A DNA stretch of 64,000 nt. Origin: Corynespora cassiicola (Eukaryota; Ascomycota; Dothideomycetes; Pleosporales; Corynesporascaceae). This document shows positions 39,708 to 50,276 of the stretch, piece after piece. The notes beneath the pieces are model-generated. The model made no database searches. It saw only the letters and a program-made list of their open reading frames with translations, and was not told the origin of the DNA. Both the position numbers and the translations under genes were made by a program. Positions within the stretch are counted from its first letter, which is position 1. The number at the start of each line of letters is the position of its first letter. The stretch covers positions 2,852,001 through 2,916,000 of the forward strand of contig JAEUWY010000001.1 of the NCBI GenBank assembly GCA_022059125.1. The letters run 5' to 3'.

Positions 39708-42700
39708 ATGCCCGCTCAAATCATCAAGGATAAGCTGATCAGAAACAGCCCAAACAAGGAGGTGCCTTTTCTGGAGTATCGACAGGACTCCAAGACGTGC
39801 TATAGTTTGTTGGTCGCCAACTTTACCCTCGACAACCGCGATCTGGCCTATCTCTATGGCGTGAATAGACACCAATGTACGTTGAATCATTATATCGCGG
39901 CTGGATTCAAGGAGCAGCATACGGATTCCTACGATCACATGTGCGCTTTGTATGCGCTGGAACATAGTCTGCGACCAATCTACCAACTCTACAATCGGAC
40001 TCCTCCAACATTCCCCCAACTCAAAGGTATCTACAAGTCTTGCGAGTATTATGCACTAGTGAGACTATCGATATGCCAGTTAATGGGGGTTGCACCAGAA
40101 TTGCTCGAGAACGAGGACAAATTGCGAAGCTTCATGGCGGACCGGAGGCGAGACCAGTTCAAGATAGGATCTCCGACAACGAGAGCAACGATAAGAGGGA
40201 TGATTGATGCCGAAATCGATGAAATGAAGGAGCACTTCAAAGCAATGACGGAACCAAAAAAGCTGGACCGCGGTGCCATTGGCCACATTCTCAAGATTCT
40301 CCGCAGGCGCGATGGTCTAAACATAGGTCTAGGTCTCATCCTCAAAGAGGTAAACAAAACCAATACTGAAGACGATGATGCTGGACATTTCAATGTGCAA
40401 TTCGATTCTGACGAGAAGGAAGAGTTTGACGGAATCGCATGGGTGATCAATGATCGGGCTGGAGACATTGACCCAGAAGCAGAAAACCATTGGTCAGGAT
40501 TCGCGCCTGACTATGAAGTGAGGACATTGCAAGACACATATAGGTTTGGGCGGCGGCGCAGTAGCTTGAGACAAGCAGCAATACAAAAGCAACGCCAGTC
40601 TGCGGAGATTCCAGATCAGCAAATTCACCCTGGCATCCAAGCAGCAAGACGGCCATCCCAAACTACAAGTCATAAACGTAGAACCTCGTTCGAAAAGTTC
40701 AGTCGGCACATGGCTTTGGAGAATTCGGTGTCGAGGAAGCGGAGGATTTCCCTTGACGAGCCTCGGCCTTCCAAAAAAGCCAACAATCCCAAATCAAAAG
40801 AGGTAGAAGAAGAATTTGAACCCATAATCCATGCTCTTATAGATGACGAGGACGAGGACTTTGGAACTTACTTTGAATGGCAGAGAGCGGGAGATGCTAA
40901 AAAGGAAGCAGGCAAACCCGCGAAAAACGCCCCAACAACCCTCTATCAAGATGTTGTAGGACCGTGGCCCGAGGGTCACCCGTCATTTGACGAGATGGAT
41001 TTGGAAAACATTCCCATAACGTCAAAACAGCAGTTTGAAGCGGAATTGGAACGGGCTAGAGAGCTCAGTAAACATGGAATTGCCAGCGCTCCTCCCGCAC
41101 ACAGGCCTCTCCCTTGGGAAGACTTGATCAGCATGAACATCACAATGGAGGAATTGATCATATACTTCCCCAACCACGTCTTGAAAAATCCCACACTGGC
41201 TCTTTATCTCCGACAGCTGGGCTGGGACAGACTCTTCTTCCGCATAGCCCGACTCATCAATCTCGCGCGCAGGTCACACCGCTCCCAAAACCCGGACAAA
41301 AAACACACCCAGGTCCTCCCCCTGATGATGAAGATGGAGAAATCGATCCAGAAGCTCGAGCCGAAATACAGCCTCAGCGACCACGACAAGAAATGGAAAC
41401 GCAAGGTCGACAGCGACTGGATGTGGTCCCACATCGGCGCCAGCTTCCCCAAGCGCGACGACTACGACAAACACAACATGGTCACCATCCCCGAGGCGGC
41501 GTCGTACATTGTGGGTGAAAACGAGTTCCAGCACTGCGACTTCTCCCTCGCCGCCGAGCAGTGGCAAAACAACAAACCGAGAGACACGCACACATGCTCC
41601 GCGGATGACAGCAGCAGCAGCAGCAAAGCACCCCTCTGCGACCCCTTTGCCAGACCAAAACCCCTCCCCGCGAACCGCTGCAGGAAGGCGAGCTACGAAA
41701 TGGACGTCGACTACTCGGCCACCACCACCACCACCGCCACCACCACCGACTACGCCAACGCCGCAGAGCCGCACATGGGCTGGTACGAGTCCCACATCTG
41801 GCCCCCAGACGACGCCCCCGACCTCGACGTAGAGACAGACACGCCGCCCTGCGCGACCCCCTCCCAACGCGCCATGCTGGACCCCGCCCACGCACCGAGA
41901 CCCTGCGGCTTCGACCCCAAGTGCAAGAAGAGGAATTGCAGCCGCGCGCACCCGCTGCGCGACGCCGCATCCGCGCAGAAGGGTGCCGCGCTGGCTAAGC
42001 GTCTCCCGCAGAGGGTGTGTCGGTTTGGCGCGCGGTGCAGGGATAAGGGGATCTCGTGTCCGTACTCGCATCCCGAGGGCGACGACCACACACCACCCCA
42101 CCACCACCAGCAGCAGCAACCGAGGCGCACAATTCAGCTGTGCAGGATGCAGAGGTGTGGCATGGCCGAGTGTCCGCTGGGGCATAGGACGCCTGCGGCG
42201 CCGCCGGGGGCGGGGGGCGAGATCTTGACGAGTGTGTGGTGTGGGTTTGGGGTCGCGTGTAGGAACGCGGGGTGTAATCGGATGCATCCCAGTCCTGCGG
42301 GGGTGGGGGGTGCGAATACACAGGGTGCGAATGGGGCCAGTAACGGGAGCCATGGGAGCCAGAGCGGAGGCGGGAACGGAAGGGGGAATGGGGGAACCAA
42401 TAATCGACAAGACGACGGACAAAACAGAGGGATCAACGGTCGACAAGACGACGCACAGAGCGGGGGAAATGACGGGCAGAATGCTGCCAGCGGCAAGAAG
42501 AACCAACCCCGCGCTGTGAATGGCGGGCAAGGCGGCAGTCGGCCTCGACATGACAGTGTCGTCGAAGCCCGGCACGTCAATCCTTCGAACGCGCAACGAG
42601 GATCGCGCAATCGGAACGGGGGCTCATCTGGAGGGCACAGCATGTGGACTGGCGAGGATGTGAGGTTTGGTGACCGGCAAAGGAGCGGGAACGACAACAA

Positions 42701-42788
42701 CAACAACAACAACAACGACAGGAGGAATAATGCTGAAGAAGACCCTTCTACAAAAAAGGTTCATTTCGGAGATGACGAAGAGCTGTGA
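39708..42788 (+). CDS. CCCH zinc-finger protein with four Nab2-type fingers
   Basis: Intronless 1026-residue protein, probably an RNA-binding protein. The first 180 residues are mostly helical and have no motif I can name. A disordered, charged region with basic KRR blocks (nuclear-signal-like) spans 280-400. Four CCCH fingers lie in the C-terminal third: C733-C739-C744-H748, C771-C777-C784-H788, C812-C817-C822-H826 and C845-C851-C856-H860. Spacings of C-x5-C-x4-6-C-x3-H match the Nab2/ZC3H14 finger type that binds poly(A). The last 160 residues are Gly/Asn/Arg-rich and end in an Asn run (NNNNNNN). The N-terminal PWI-like domain of Nab2 is not evident, so this may be a distinct fungal architecture. 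Confidence 0.8.
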   Translation: MPAQIIKDKLIRNSPNKEVPFLEYRQDSKTCYSLLVANFTLDNRDLAYLYGVNRHQCTLNHYIAAGFKEQHTDSYDHMCALYALEHSLRPIYQLYNRTPPTFPQLKGIYKSCEYYALVRLSICQLMGVAPELLENEDKLRSFMADRRRDQFKIGSPTTRATIRGMIDAEIDEMKEHFKAMTEPKKLDRGAIGHILKILRRRDGLNIGLGLILKEVNKTNTEDDDAGHFNVQFDSDEKEEFDGIAWVINDRAGDIDPEAENHWSGFAPDYEVRTLQDTYRFGRRRSSLRQAAIQKQRQSAEIPDQQIHPGIQAARRPSQTTSHKRRTSFEKFSRHMALENSVSRKRRISLDEPRPSKKANNPKSKEVEEEFEPIIHALIDDEDEDFGTYFEWQRAGDAKKEAGKPAKNAPTTLYQDVVGPWPEGHPSFDEMDLENIPITSKQQFEAELERARELSKHGIASAPPAHRPLPWEDLISMNITMEELIIYFPNHVLKNPTLALYLRQLGWDRLFFRIARLINLARRSHRSQNPDKKHTQVLPLMMKMEKSIQKLEPKYSLSDHDKKWKRKVDSDWMWSHIGASFPKRDDYDKHNMVTIPEAASYIVGENEFQHCDFSLAAEQWQNNKPRDTHTCSADDSSSSSKAPLCDPFARPKPLPANRCRKASYEMDVDYSATTTTTATTTDYANAAEPHMGWYESHIWPPDDAPDLDVETDTPPCATPSQRAMLDPAHAPRPCGFDPKCKKRNCSRAHPLRDAASAQKGAALAKRLPQRVCRFGARCRDKGISCPYSHPEGDDHTPPHHHQQQQPRRTIQLCRMQRCGMAECPLGHRTPAAPPGAGGEILTSVWCGFGVACRNAGCNRMHPSPAGVGGANTQGANGASNGSHGSQSGGGNGRGNGGTNNRQDDGQNRGINGRQDDAQSGGNDGQNAASGKKNQPRAVNGGQGGSRPRHDSVVEARHVNPSNAQRGSRNRNGGSSGGHSMWTGEDVRFGDRQRSGNDNNNNNNNDRRNNAEEDPSTKKVHFGDDEEL

Positions 42789-43027
42789 GTTGGAACTGTA
42801 GAATATTTGGTTAATTTTCAGAGCCTTGTACTTTTTTTTTTTCCTGCTACATGATAATCAGATTGCACGTTCAAATAGACTGCATTTTTTTTTTTTTGCA
42901 CAAGTATTGAAGTTTTGTTTTGAATCAGAAAGGAATCGTTATATACAAATATCGCAATCATACCAGACCCGAGTCATGCTATTCTATTTACAAACCAAGC
43001 AAAGAAAAACCTCGCTCAAGAATAAAC

Positions 43028-44501
43028 CTAACACTGGACCTTCAGTCCATTGTTCAAGTTACTCTTGCCCTCATCATCCAAAGCATCCGGTGCACCAGCC
43101 GGGACAGTCCCGACGTAGGCATTGTAGTTGTAGATGCCGCAAGGGCAAGTATCAGCAATATCTCTAGCACTGGTCTCGCTGAGAACCTGTTGACCACCAC
43201 GCTCCAGGCTAAAAGTTTGCTTTCCGACACCCATCTCGACCTTCCAGGCGCTAGCGCCGGCCGGGGCGGTAAAGGTCTTTGCAACGCTGCCAGAGTTGAC
43301 GGTGACGCTACCCTCCTCCTTGAGCAGGGCGACGACAAACACGGCATCTTCCAAGGTGTCGGATCCGTCAGGCCGGCCCTTGAAGTAGTTGCCGTAGGGG
43401 TTGGGCGCGTCCTCCATGGTGGTGTCGGTAGCGTCGCAGTCGAGCGACTTGAGCGTGGGGCGGTACCAGTAGACCAGTTGGTCTTCGGTGATGAAAGAGG
43501 CAGGGGACTTCTGGCCGGCCTTGTAGGCAGCGATGAAAGGCTTGGCCATGTCGAGCCATCCATTGTGAGGCATGTTGAGGGCCCACTTGCTGTTTCCATC
43601 GTCGGTATGTTTGCTAGCAAGAGGTCCGATGTAGTGCGACTCGCCATAGTCGTTCCAGGTAAGAATCTCAAGGAAGCGGGGACCAAGCTCAAGAACCTCG
43701 TTCCAGCGGTTGTACCAGAGCAGATCGCCAGGGAAGACCCAGTTCTTCGAGTAGTCAACCTCAGGACCGTAATGGGTGAAGAACCAAGGAGAGACGGGCG
43801 CGATGTAGTCTTTTCCATTGAGCCAAGCGACGTAGCCGGCGTCTCCATCAGCGACAGTGACGTTTTGGCCAGCCTTGGGGGCCTTGTTGTTGCCATCGCT
43901 GTCCCAGGCCTGCCAATTCAGGGCTCCGTCGAGTGGGCTAGGATCAGCGGTCAAGCCAGGGGCGAAGTTGGGCGCGACGAAAAGGTCCATTCCCGAAGCG
44001 CTGCGGACTTGGTCGACATTCAAGCCATCGCCAACAAAAGAGGAGACAAAGACCTTGTCGTCAACCTTGAGTTGGCCTTCCTTGCTGCCAAAGGCCTTGA
44101 TGAGCTCGCCGACGGCGGCAGCATCGGTAGCGGGCGCGAAGTAGTGGAAGTCAAAAGAGATGAAAACCTTCATATCATTGGCAGCTGCAGACTCATAGGC
44201 GTATTCAAGCTGGGCCCGTGTATAATCGTCCTTGCCGATGTTGAGGGCAAAAGCATCGATGCCAGCTGCCTTGGCGCGCTTCATATCGTCATCATAGTCT
44301 GCAGCGCTCCCGCGGTTGGGTACGATGCCCATCTAGATTTGTTAGTACACAGTCGCGCAGATGATGGAATCTGCTTACCATGAAATGAGCAAAGACTAGA
44401 CGGCCTCCATCCTGCCGCTTGACAGTTGACGACTGGTAAGGAGCAGCGTCAGTCAAAGCGGCCAAAAGGCCAATGGCCAACAACGACGCGAACGAGCGCA
44501 T
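43028..44501 (-). CDS. Secreted alpha-1,3-glucanase (mutanase, GH71)
   Basis: Hydrolyses alpha-1,3-glucan of fungal cell walls. Exons 44501-44379 and 44332-43028 (minus strand) flank a 46-nt intron; the product is 475 residues. A signal peptide (MRSFASLLAIGLLAALTDA) is followed by a probable Kex2 site (KR at 28-29). The GH71 N-terminus FAHFMMGIVPNR spans the splice junction, which confirms the intron. Conserved blocks include the DDDM-RAK-AGIDAFALNIG stretch, FISFDFHYF, SSFVGDG and TWNDYGESHYIGPL. A C-terminal Cys-rich tail (DTCPCGIYNY, ending QC) resembles those of fungal mutanases. Single copy here; no linked partner. Confidence 0.94.
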
Positions 44502-45513
44502 GTCTAAAACAAAAAGTAAGAGTTAAAACAAGAGTGTGAAGTCGACTTGTGCTGTCGAGGTCGGGCGTAACGCTTGTTTATAATCTCCTATTAGCCCTGT
44601 TCTCTCCTACCCGTCGATCTAATTGTGGAATGCCTGCTGGGCTGTGCAGTATCTGGTGGGTCCAATCCCAGAAGGATTGGGCCAGGCACCGTATGTACGC
44701 AAACGGAAGCAAGCGAAGTTTGTGGAGTGGAAACCTGCACCCCGTTGGCTGAGGACTCCGCGGCCAGCTGTGAAACGGATCCCTCGCCTGTTAGGGGATG
44801 GGGTGCGGAAATTGGGGTCAGCCTTGGAGACGAGCTAAACAACGGCCCGGTGGATAAGCGAACTCCTGGAGGAACACGCCGACGCTTAATTTCTCGATTC
44901 GTATCTGTTCATTCTTCGTCTGCTGCTCTGCTGCCCTGGGTCCGAATGCTGAGCGTCCGAGTTACTGGGTGCGGAGAATTTTATCTGCGGAGATCTGCCT
45001 GGCAAAGGCCGCCAACGGAGCAGGACTGCAGTTTTCGGCCGTATCGTGAATCCTTTGGCAGGTGCTTGCAAACATGAGGCTAGTGGCTGAAAAATACCAG
45101 GACAGACCCACTTTGTTCTGCTATTTCTATCATGCTGGCCATTCCACGGCACCACGGCACCACGCGACCGATTCCCGAGCCCAAAGAAACGAAAGCATCA
45201 AATTGGAAGATTTCTATCGAAGATTGCAAAAGACGCCAGAGATGCAAATCATGTTGATTCCGTCCGGGTCGTATCTTGATACATATGAGCTGCAGCGAAT
45301 TGCGAGAGGCGTCGCCTACAGAGTCCGCCATCGAGTTGGCCCCCAGAAAAAGTGCCGAGTCGTCCGTTCCGAAAGAAAACAAGCTATTCAAGCCCTCCCA
45401 CTCTAGATCCATGGGGGCCAAATGCATTACGCAAGCGCACGGCACGCCAATGCATCGACATGTTGTGCGACCGATGAACTGAAATGACATGCTGGATGTG
45501 GAGAAAGGCAAGC
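44502..45513. other. 1 kb spacer, 5' flank of GH71 gene
   Basis: Lies upstream of the GH71 gene and downstream of the GlcG-like gene. ORFs up to 150 codons overlap on both strands without family resemblance. Nothing else recognised. Confidence 0.6.
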
Positions 45514-45960
45514 TCATAGCTTGGCCTTGAGTCCAAAGGTTTTCTGGACGGCTTCGACGCCATTCTTCGCGACATCCTCATCCTGCGCCGGGGTTCCGGT
45601 ACTGCAGCCTATAGCCCCAACAACGACTCCGTCCTGGACAATCGGCACGCCTCCGGCGATGGTGGTGAACCTTCCTCCATTGCTGTTCCAGATGCTGAAT
45701 GCCGGGCCGCCTGGCCAGACGTTCTCCTTGTAGATGCTGGTCGGCGCACGATGGCCGGCAGCAGTGAATGCCTTGTCAATGGCAATGTTGATGGAGGTGA
45801 TCTTTGCACCCTCCATGCGCGCAAAAGCAACCAGATGGCAAGCGTTGTCGACGATGGCTATGTTCATGGGAACCCCGATTTCCTTAGCGCGGGCTTCGGC
45901 CGCCGAAAGAGCGGTACGAGCGCCATCAAGGGTGAGTACTGCAACGCTCTTTGTCGACAT
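45514..45960 (-). CDS. GlcG/HbpS-like (DUF336) protein with PTS1
   Basis: Intronless 148-residue protein of the heme-degrading/GlcG-HbpS fold. Shared blocks: LTLDGARTALSAAEARAKEIGVPMNIAIVDNACHLVAFARMEGA, split across residues 9-51, then SINIAIDKAFTAA, and GGVPIV--G-VVGAIGCSTGTPAQDEDVAKNGVEA. Bacterial members bind heme or sit in glycolate and aromatic-degradation operons; fungal ones are uncharacterised. The last three residues are AKL, a peroxisomal targeting signal, so a matrix location is likely. No signal peptide or intron. Substrate unknown. Confidence 0.9.
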   Translation of the reverse strand: MSTKSVAVLTLDGARTALSAAEARAKEIGVPMNIAIVDNACHLVAFARMEGAKITSINIAIDKAFTAAGHRAPTSIYKENVWPGGPAFSIWNSNGGRFTTIAGGVPIVQDGVVVGAIGCSTGTPAQDEDVAKNGVEAVQKTFGLKAKL

Positions 45961-46350
45961 GATTTTGGAGATGAGAATTGATGCGAGGAGAGGATCTGAG
46001 ATGAATGCCGTGTAGATGGGAGGGGGTGATGATGGCCATTATCAGGCCCGGATACTCAAGGAAGCGGACCTCGGGAAGGTGCCCGAGGTTCCATGACGTA
46101 TTCGGCAAGGTTGGCTCGGCGGAACGCTTTTCCAAGGTTCCATGGCTCAGCTTCGTTCACCTTGGATTTTATATGGCTCAAATTTTGAGGACAGACACTC
46201 TAGAACTTTGAAAAAGGATTGAAACAGTTTTGTTCTAGTACAAGGTATCTTCACTTCAATTCGTTATTTTCTAATAGAAGGCGCCCAGCTCGAATCAAGC
46301 CCATCCACGCGCGTATAATACCAGACTAGATATCACTAAAAAATTATCTA
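45961..46350. other. Spacer
   Basis: 390 bp upstream of the GlcG-like gene, which reads leftward from 45960, and before the kinase relic. AT-rich near 46230-46340. Nothing else recognised. Confidence 0.5.
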
Positions 46351-47480
46351 CTAGGACATCTCCACGTTTAGCCAGGGTTCTTTCAGTAGTTCAGAAGCTT
46401 TTTTTCTCTTTTCGGGTAGCCAGCTTAGCATTGACCTGATGAAGTCCAGAAACAAACGCTTGCTTTCGCCATCAAGAGAAGTGATGGCGCCGCGAAGAAA
46501 AAGCGGAGGGATGATAACTCCTCCGGCGCCTTTCGAACGCCTGATGTTACTTAGCTCTATCGTTAAAAGCGGCTGGATTAGAATCACTGACCATTCTTGT
46601 CAAAGACTTTATCGGTAGTCTCGCTTCTGTGAATGTACTCAGATGGAGGCAAACCGAGATACGCAACCATTTCGGCCATGTGGTGAGTTGCTGAAAATTC
46701 TCCATTCCCATCAAAAGCATTGAACAAGTGTATATTCTCAAGAAGATCCCACATCTTCATAGATTAATTGAGAGTACAAGGGCTGTTGACTGAGCGCACT
46801 CACCAAAGTTGCGACACTCCAAATATCGACACTTGAATTCTTGCATGAAGAGGCTGAAACTGTACACACCTGTATAATTCCCAGACCCGGTTTAGTTTTG
46901 CAGTTAATGGAAACAGACATCAGCCTATCTAACATCATGGTGACTGTAGCCGACGGTTCTGTCCTTGAGAGCGTCGAGATGGCAGAAGCGGAAAACAAGT
47001 TGCCGAAAAAGATTGTAGACAGTGTCAATCTCAAAAACGGCTCGCTCAGTCGACGTGACGGATTCATGTATTGGAGGTCCCGTATGGTCATGTGCACCGG
47101 AGGATGAACCAGACATGGATGTCGACCGGTAGGCCCAGTGGTTTCAAACGTTCAGAGTAGACCGCGAACAAATAATTGCCCGTGATGATTTGTCTTTAGT
47201 GAACTGACATGTTTGTATAATCGCAGTCCCCGATAGATGCCAGTAGACTGGTGACCATCTTGAGAGCAGACCTTGACGGTGACAAAGTCATGATACCTTT
47301 GCAGCACCAGTCAAGGAATGACAGAGCTGGAGACTAGGGACCATACCTGACATGCCGGCAAAGCCAAACTGTAGAATGTGCACCGTATTCGATCTCCCCT
47401 ACTACCTTGTACCTAGAGTCGAGCACTTCTCCTATGATGACAGGATAGAACTGATCCGGAGAGTACCAAACCAGATTCCT
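46351..47480 (-). pseudogene. SRPK-type protein kinase pseudogene with internal inversion
   Basis: The minus strand encodes a fungal SRPK-like kinase in pieces. The N-lobe (YSPDQFYPVIIGEV, RYKVVGEIEYGAHSTVWL) is followed by a 50-nt intron, then the ATP-lysine strand FVTVKVC, an in-frame TGA (complement 47152-47154) and CLVHPP-HMTIRDLQY up to LRLTLSTIFFGNL. The C-lobe (SSVDIWSVATL, intron 46803-46753, MWDLLENIHLF, MAEMVAYLGLPP, then FIRSMLSWLPEKRKKASELLKEPWL) reads to a stop at 46351. Between these, subdomain VI (FLHEEAETVHT-ISLSNIM and the following acidic stretch) sits on the plus strand at about 46838-47010. The DFG and APE regions are absent. Each piece is well conserved, so the break looks recent. 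Confidence 0.8.
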
Positions 47481-48440
47481 CTTCAAAAGGCAGAGTGGAG
47501 TCTATCGCTGGGGTATGAAAGGGCACAGACCCGCGTTTACAGAATCGAGATGATTCCTTGCAGTGAATTTGATGGAACATATTGAGCATCTTTCAGGCAT
47601 TGCTGGATGCTGATCGTGAGTTGGCGTTTACACTGGCGATGCACCCACGCGACGTGACGTGATTCTACTTGTCCATGCGCGGTAAGCAAATAGGCCTCCA
47701 AGATTCTGAAATCACTTCAGATACATCAGAGAGTCCAAGCGTAGATCTAGACTTGAAGAACTCGCCTTACTACTCAGGCATGCCTTCAACTTCATCTCGT
47801 TCTAATATCAGCAAAGCCACGCGATCGACCGAATGACCTTCCATATAGGGTTAGCTTAATCACATGACTCTGTCCATCTTCCAGCCCACAACAGGAAGAG
47901 CTTGCGAACGCCTACACCACTTACTGAAACGCAGAATAGTATCAGCATACAGAACAAAGGTTGGTGGAACCTAAAAATCAGCACCATAGATCCTCTGCTA
48001 AAAGACCAATGATGCGTACACACCTGGGCTCCTTGGATGAAAACATCATGTGCTTGCCAAAACCCGAGGCTTCCCATCGCCACATCAACCGCCACCCTAT
48101 TTGCTCGATGCCCTCTCACATCCTGGGAGTCAGTTCCCCACTGGTCGCAGTACGCAACAATAGGCCGAAATCTACTCGCACTCTATGTTTCGGCGAATCA
48201 GATAAGGCCGTGCAGTTACGCGGCCATGCTCGGCTAGGGTGATCCCTCTCAAAAAGTGCCCAAGGCGGCTTAGCGGGTGCCGGATTTAGGTGCAGACGAA
48301 GCGACGCCCTTGGCTACGCGTACATGAGCGAGGCGGCGCAAAGGCTGTGAGCGCTCTTTAAATGCGTCGAGTTGCTTTCGTTCCTTTCCTTTCAATCACA
48401 GTTTTCAAAATCAAGTCCAGAGACAGTCGGAAAATCCATC
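47481..48440. other. Spacer
   Basis: 960 bp between the kinase relic and the next plus-strand gene. It may include the lost 5' end of the kinase. Only chance ORFs seen. Confidence 0.5.
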
Positions 48441-50276
48441 ATGACTGCTTCTAGTGTTCGGAGTGGGAGCGAGCAACAGCTTGGTGAGCGGACGAGTAGG
48501 AGTGAGCTGGGTAAGTGCCAACCACAAACAACACTAGTCAATATATCACGAGATGGTGTTAACAAGATCCCCAGGAGTCGAGACTTCGTCACTCTTACGC
48601 ATTGATTTGGATGGCAACTCCGATCTCTATTGCATGACGCCTCCAGCATACGCCCAGTCTGTCGCCGACAATGAAATCACCGTCGACGCTGAAACCATGC
48701 AAGACGAAAAAGTTGGACTACCCGGCGCTTCCTACACACGCAATGTCGAGCTGGAAGACACCCAAACCGCGCCTAAGCGACCCCCTCCACCAGAGCCAAA
48801 GGACGCACAGCCCATGATTGAGCGCTCCCCTCCAGCAGAGCCAGACCACGCACCGCCCATGTTCCAACGCTCCCCTTCCCCAACCTCAAACGAAAAGACT
48901 GGGCTCCCAGACATCTCCCACCCGCGCCCCCCCTCACCCGACACCCCAGAACCCGCACTCCAGCGCTCCCTTTCAGCTCAGCAAGACAACAACATCCCGC
49001 CCATGCCCCAAAGACCCCCACCCGCCGAGCCCCGCGAAAAACCAAGCTTCGACTCTCTGTACCGCTCCCCTTCGACCTCCGAGGTCCAGCCCATCTACCT
49101 CTCAGAAACCGAGATGAAGGCCGCCCTCGCCCACGTCCGGCGCTGCACCGTCCTCCCCTCCCGCCCCGCAACCTGGCTCGTGAAGCGCAAGAACACAGCC
49201 CTTAGTCCGTTGGCCGCCACTGTGCTGATCAGGGAAGGGCTGTTGATGGATGAGGATTTGGAACTGTGAGTCTTTGCCCTTCCCTCTCCCGCTCCCACTT
49301 CCAATTTTCCATCGGCAAGGGAAAATAGATGGCTGACCGTACACAGCATGTCGGCCGGCTCAGGCGTAAAGCGCGACCCCTCAGACCCCATCTCCGCAGT
49401 GCTATTCGCAACCTACGACACCGTCGGCGAGGTCATGCTAGGCTTCGTGCAAGGCCCCGCCGAGCTGGGACGCCAGGTCCACCCACTGCTGGCCAAGTAC
49501 CAAGCCCGCCAGCAACAGCAGCAGCAGCAGCAGCAGGGCGAGGCGTACAGCGACGATCCCACCTCAACCGCTGCCACCAACAAGGCCGGCGACGCGAATG
49601 CCGGGCTCGAGAAGGCGCGCACGAGGGATAGGCTCGCGTCTGCAAAGGCGCCGGCGAAGCAGGTGGCCGTCGGGACGGGGAGGGGGGTGGGTCGCATGGT
49701 GGTTGCGGGGCTCAAGGCGCCGGTGGTCATGTCGCATGGGGTGACGAGGGGGTTCCATAATGTGCCCAAGTTGTATGGGGAGGAGGTGAGGGAGTATGAG
49801 AATGTGGTCGATATACGCAGCGGGTTGCTGGTCAGTGCAAAGGTATGTTTACAGAAGCCAACCGCGGTTGGGTGGTGCAGGGAACTAACGAAGTGTTAGG
49901 GCCTTGGACATGGGGTTAGCGATGGGTTGAGAGACTTTTTCGTCAAGCCGATGGAGGGGATGCAGAAGGATGGCGCGAAGGGATTCATGAAGGGGTTTGG
50001 GAAGGGGGTTTGCAGTTTGGCTGTCAAGCCGTCTTCTGGTAAGGCTCTACCATTTTTCTATGACGAACACAGAACTGATGCCAGCTAGGTCTCGTCGGCA
50101 TTGTCGGATACTCGTCAGTCGGCGTGTACAAGGAGATATCTAAAAAGTGGGGCAAGGGTTCGGCTGGCGAGATTGTGCGCAACATTGGCCAGACTGAGTT
50201 TGAAGATGCGTCCGAGCAGGAGCGCATGGATATTGTGAAGACGTGGTATCAGGTCATGATGCGCAGCGAAAAGTAA
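48441..50276 (+). CDS. Protein resembling the C-terminal tail of fungal sterol glucosyltransferases
   Basis: Five exons (48441-48510, 48575-49265, 49347-49842, 49900-50038, 50089-50276) give 527 residues. Residues 24-200 are Pro-rich and repetitive (repeats of Q/E-RSP-(P/S) and PPPAEP), likely disordered. The ordered part begins at SPLAATVLIREGLLMDEDLEL. It continues with DPISAVLFATYDTVGEVMLGF, a Gln9 run, and the block GVTRGFHNVPKLYGEEVREYE...SAKGLGHGVSDGL, then GFMKGFGKGVCSLAVKPSSGLVGIVGYSSVGVYKEI. These Gly-rich amphipathic repeats match the region after the catalytic domain in fungal UGT80/GT28 sterol glucosyltransferases. No catalytic domain is present, so this is a stand-alone relative. 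A membrane or lipid-contact role is inferred. Confidence 0.75.

Noticed and set aside
41274..42596. 440-codon minus-strand frame
   Set aside because: Antisense to the CCCH protein; low-complexity Arg/Val/Gly composition without a domain.
42920..44383. 487-codon plus-strand frame
   Set aside because: Antisense to the GH71 mutanase exon, which has clear family motifs, a signal peptide and a supported intron.
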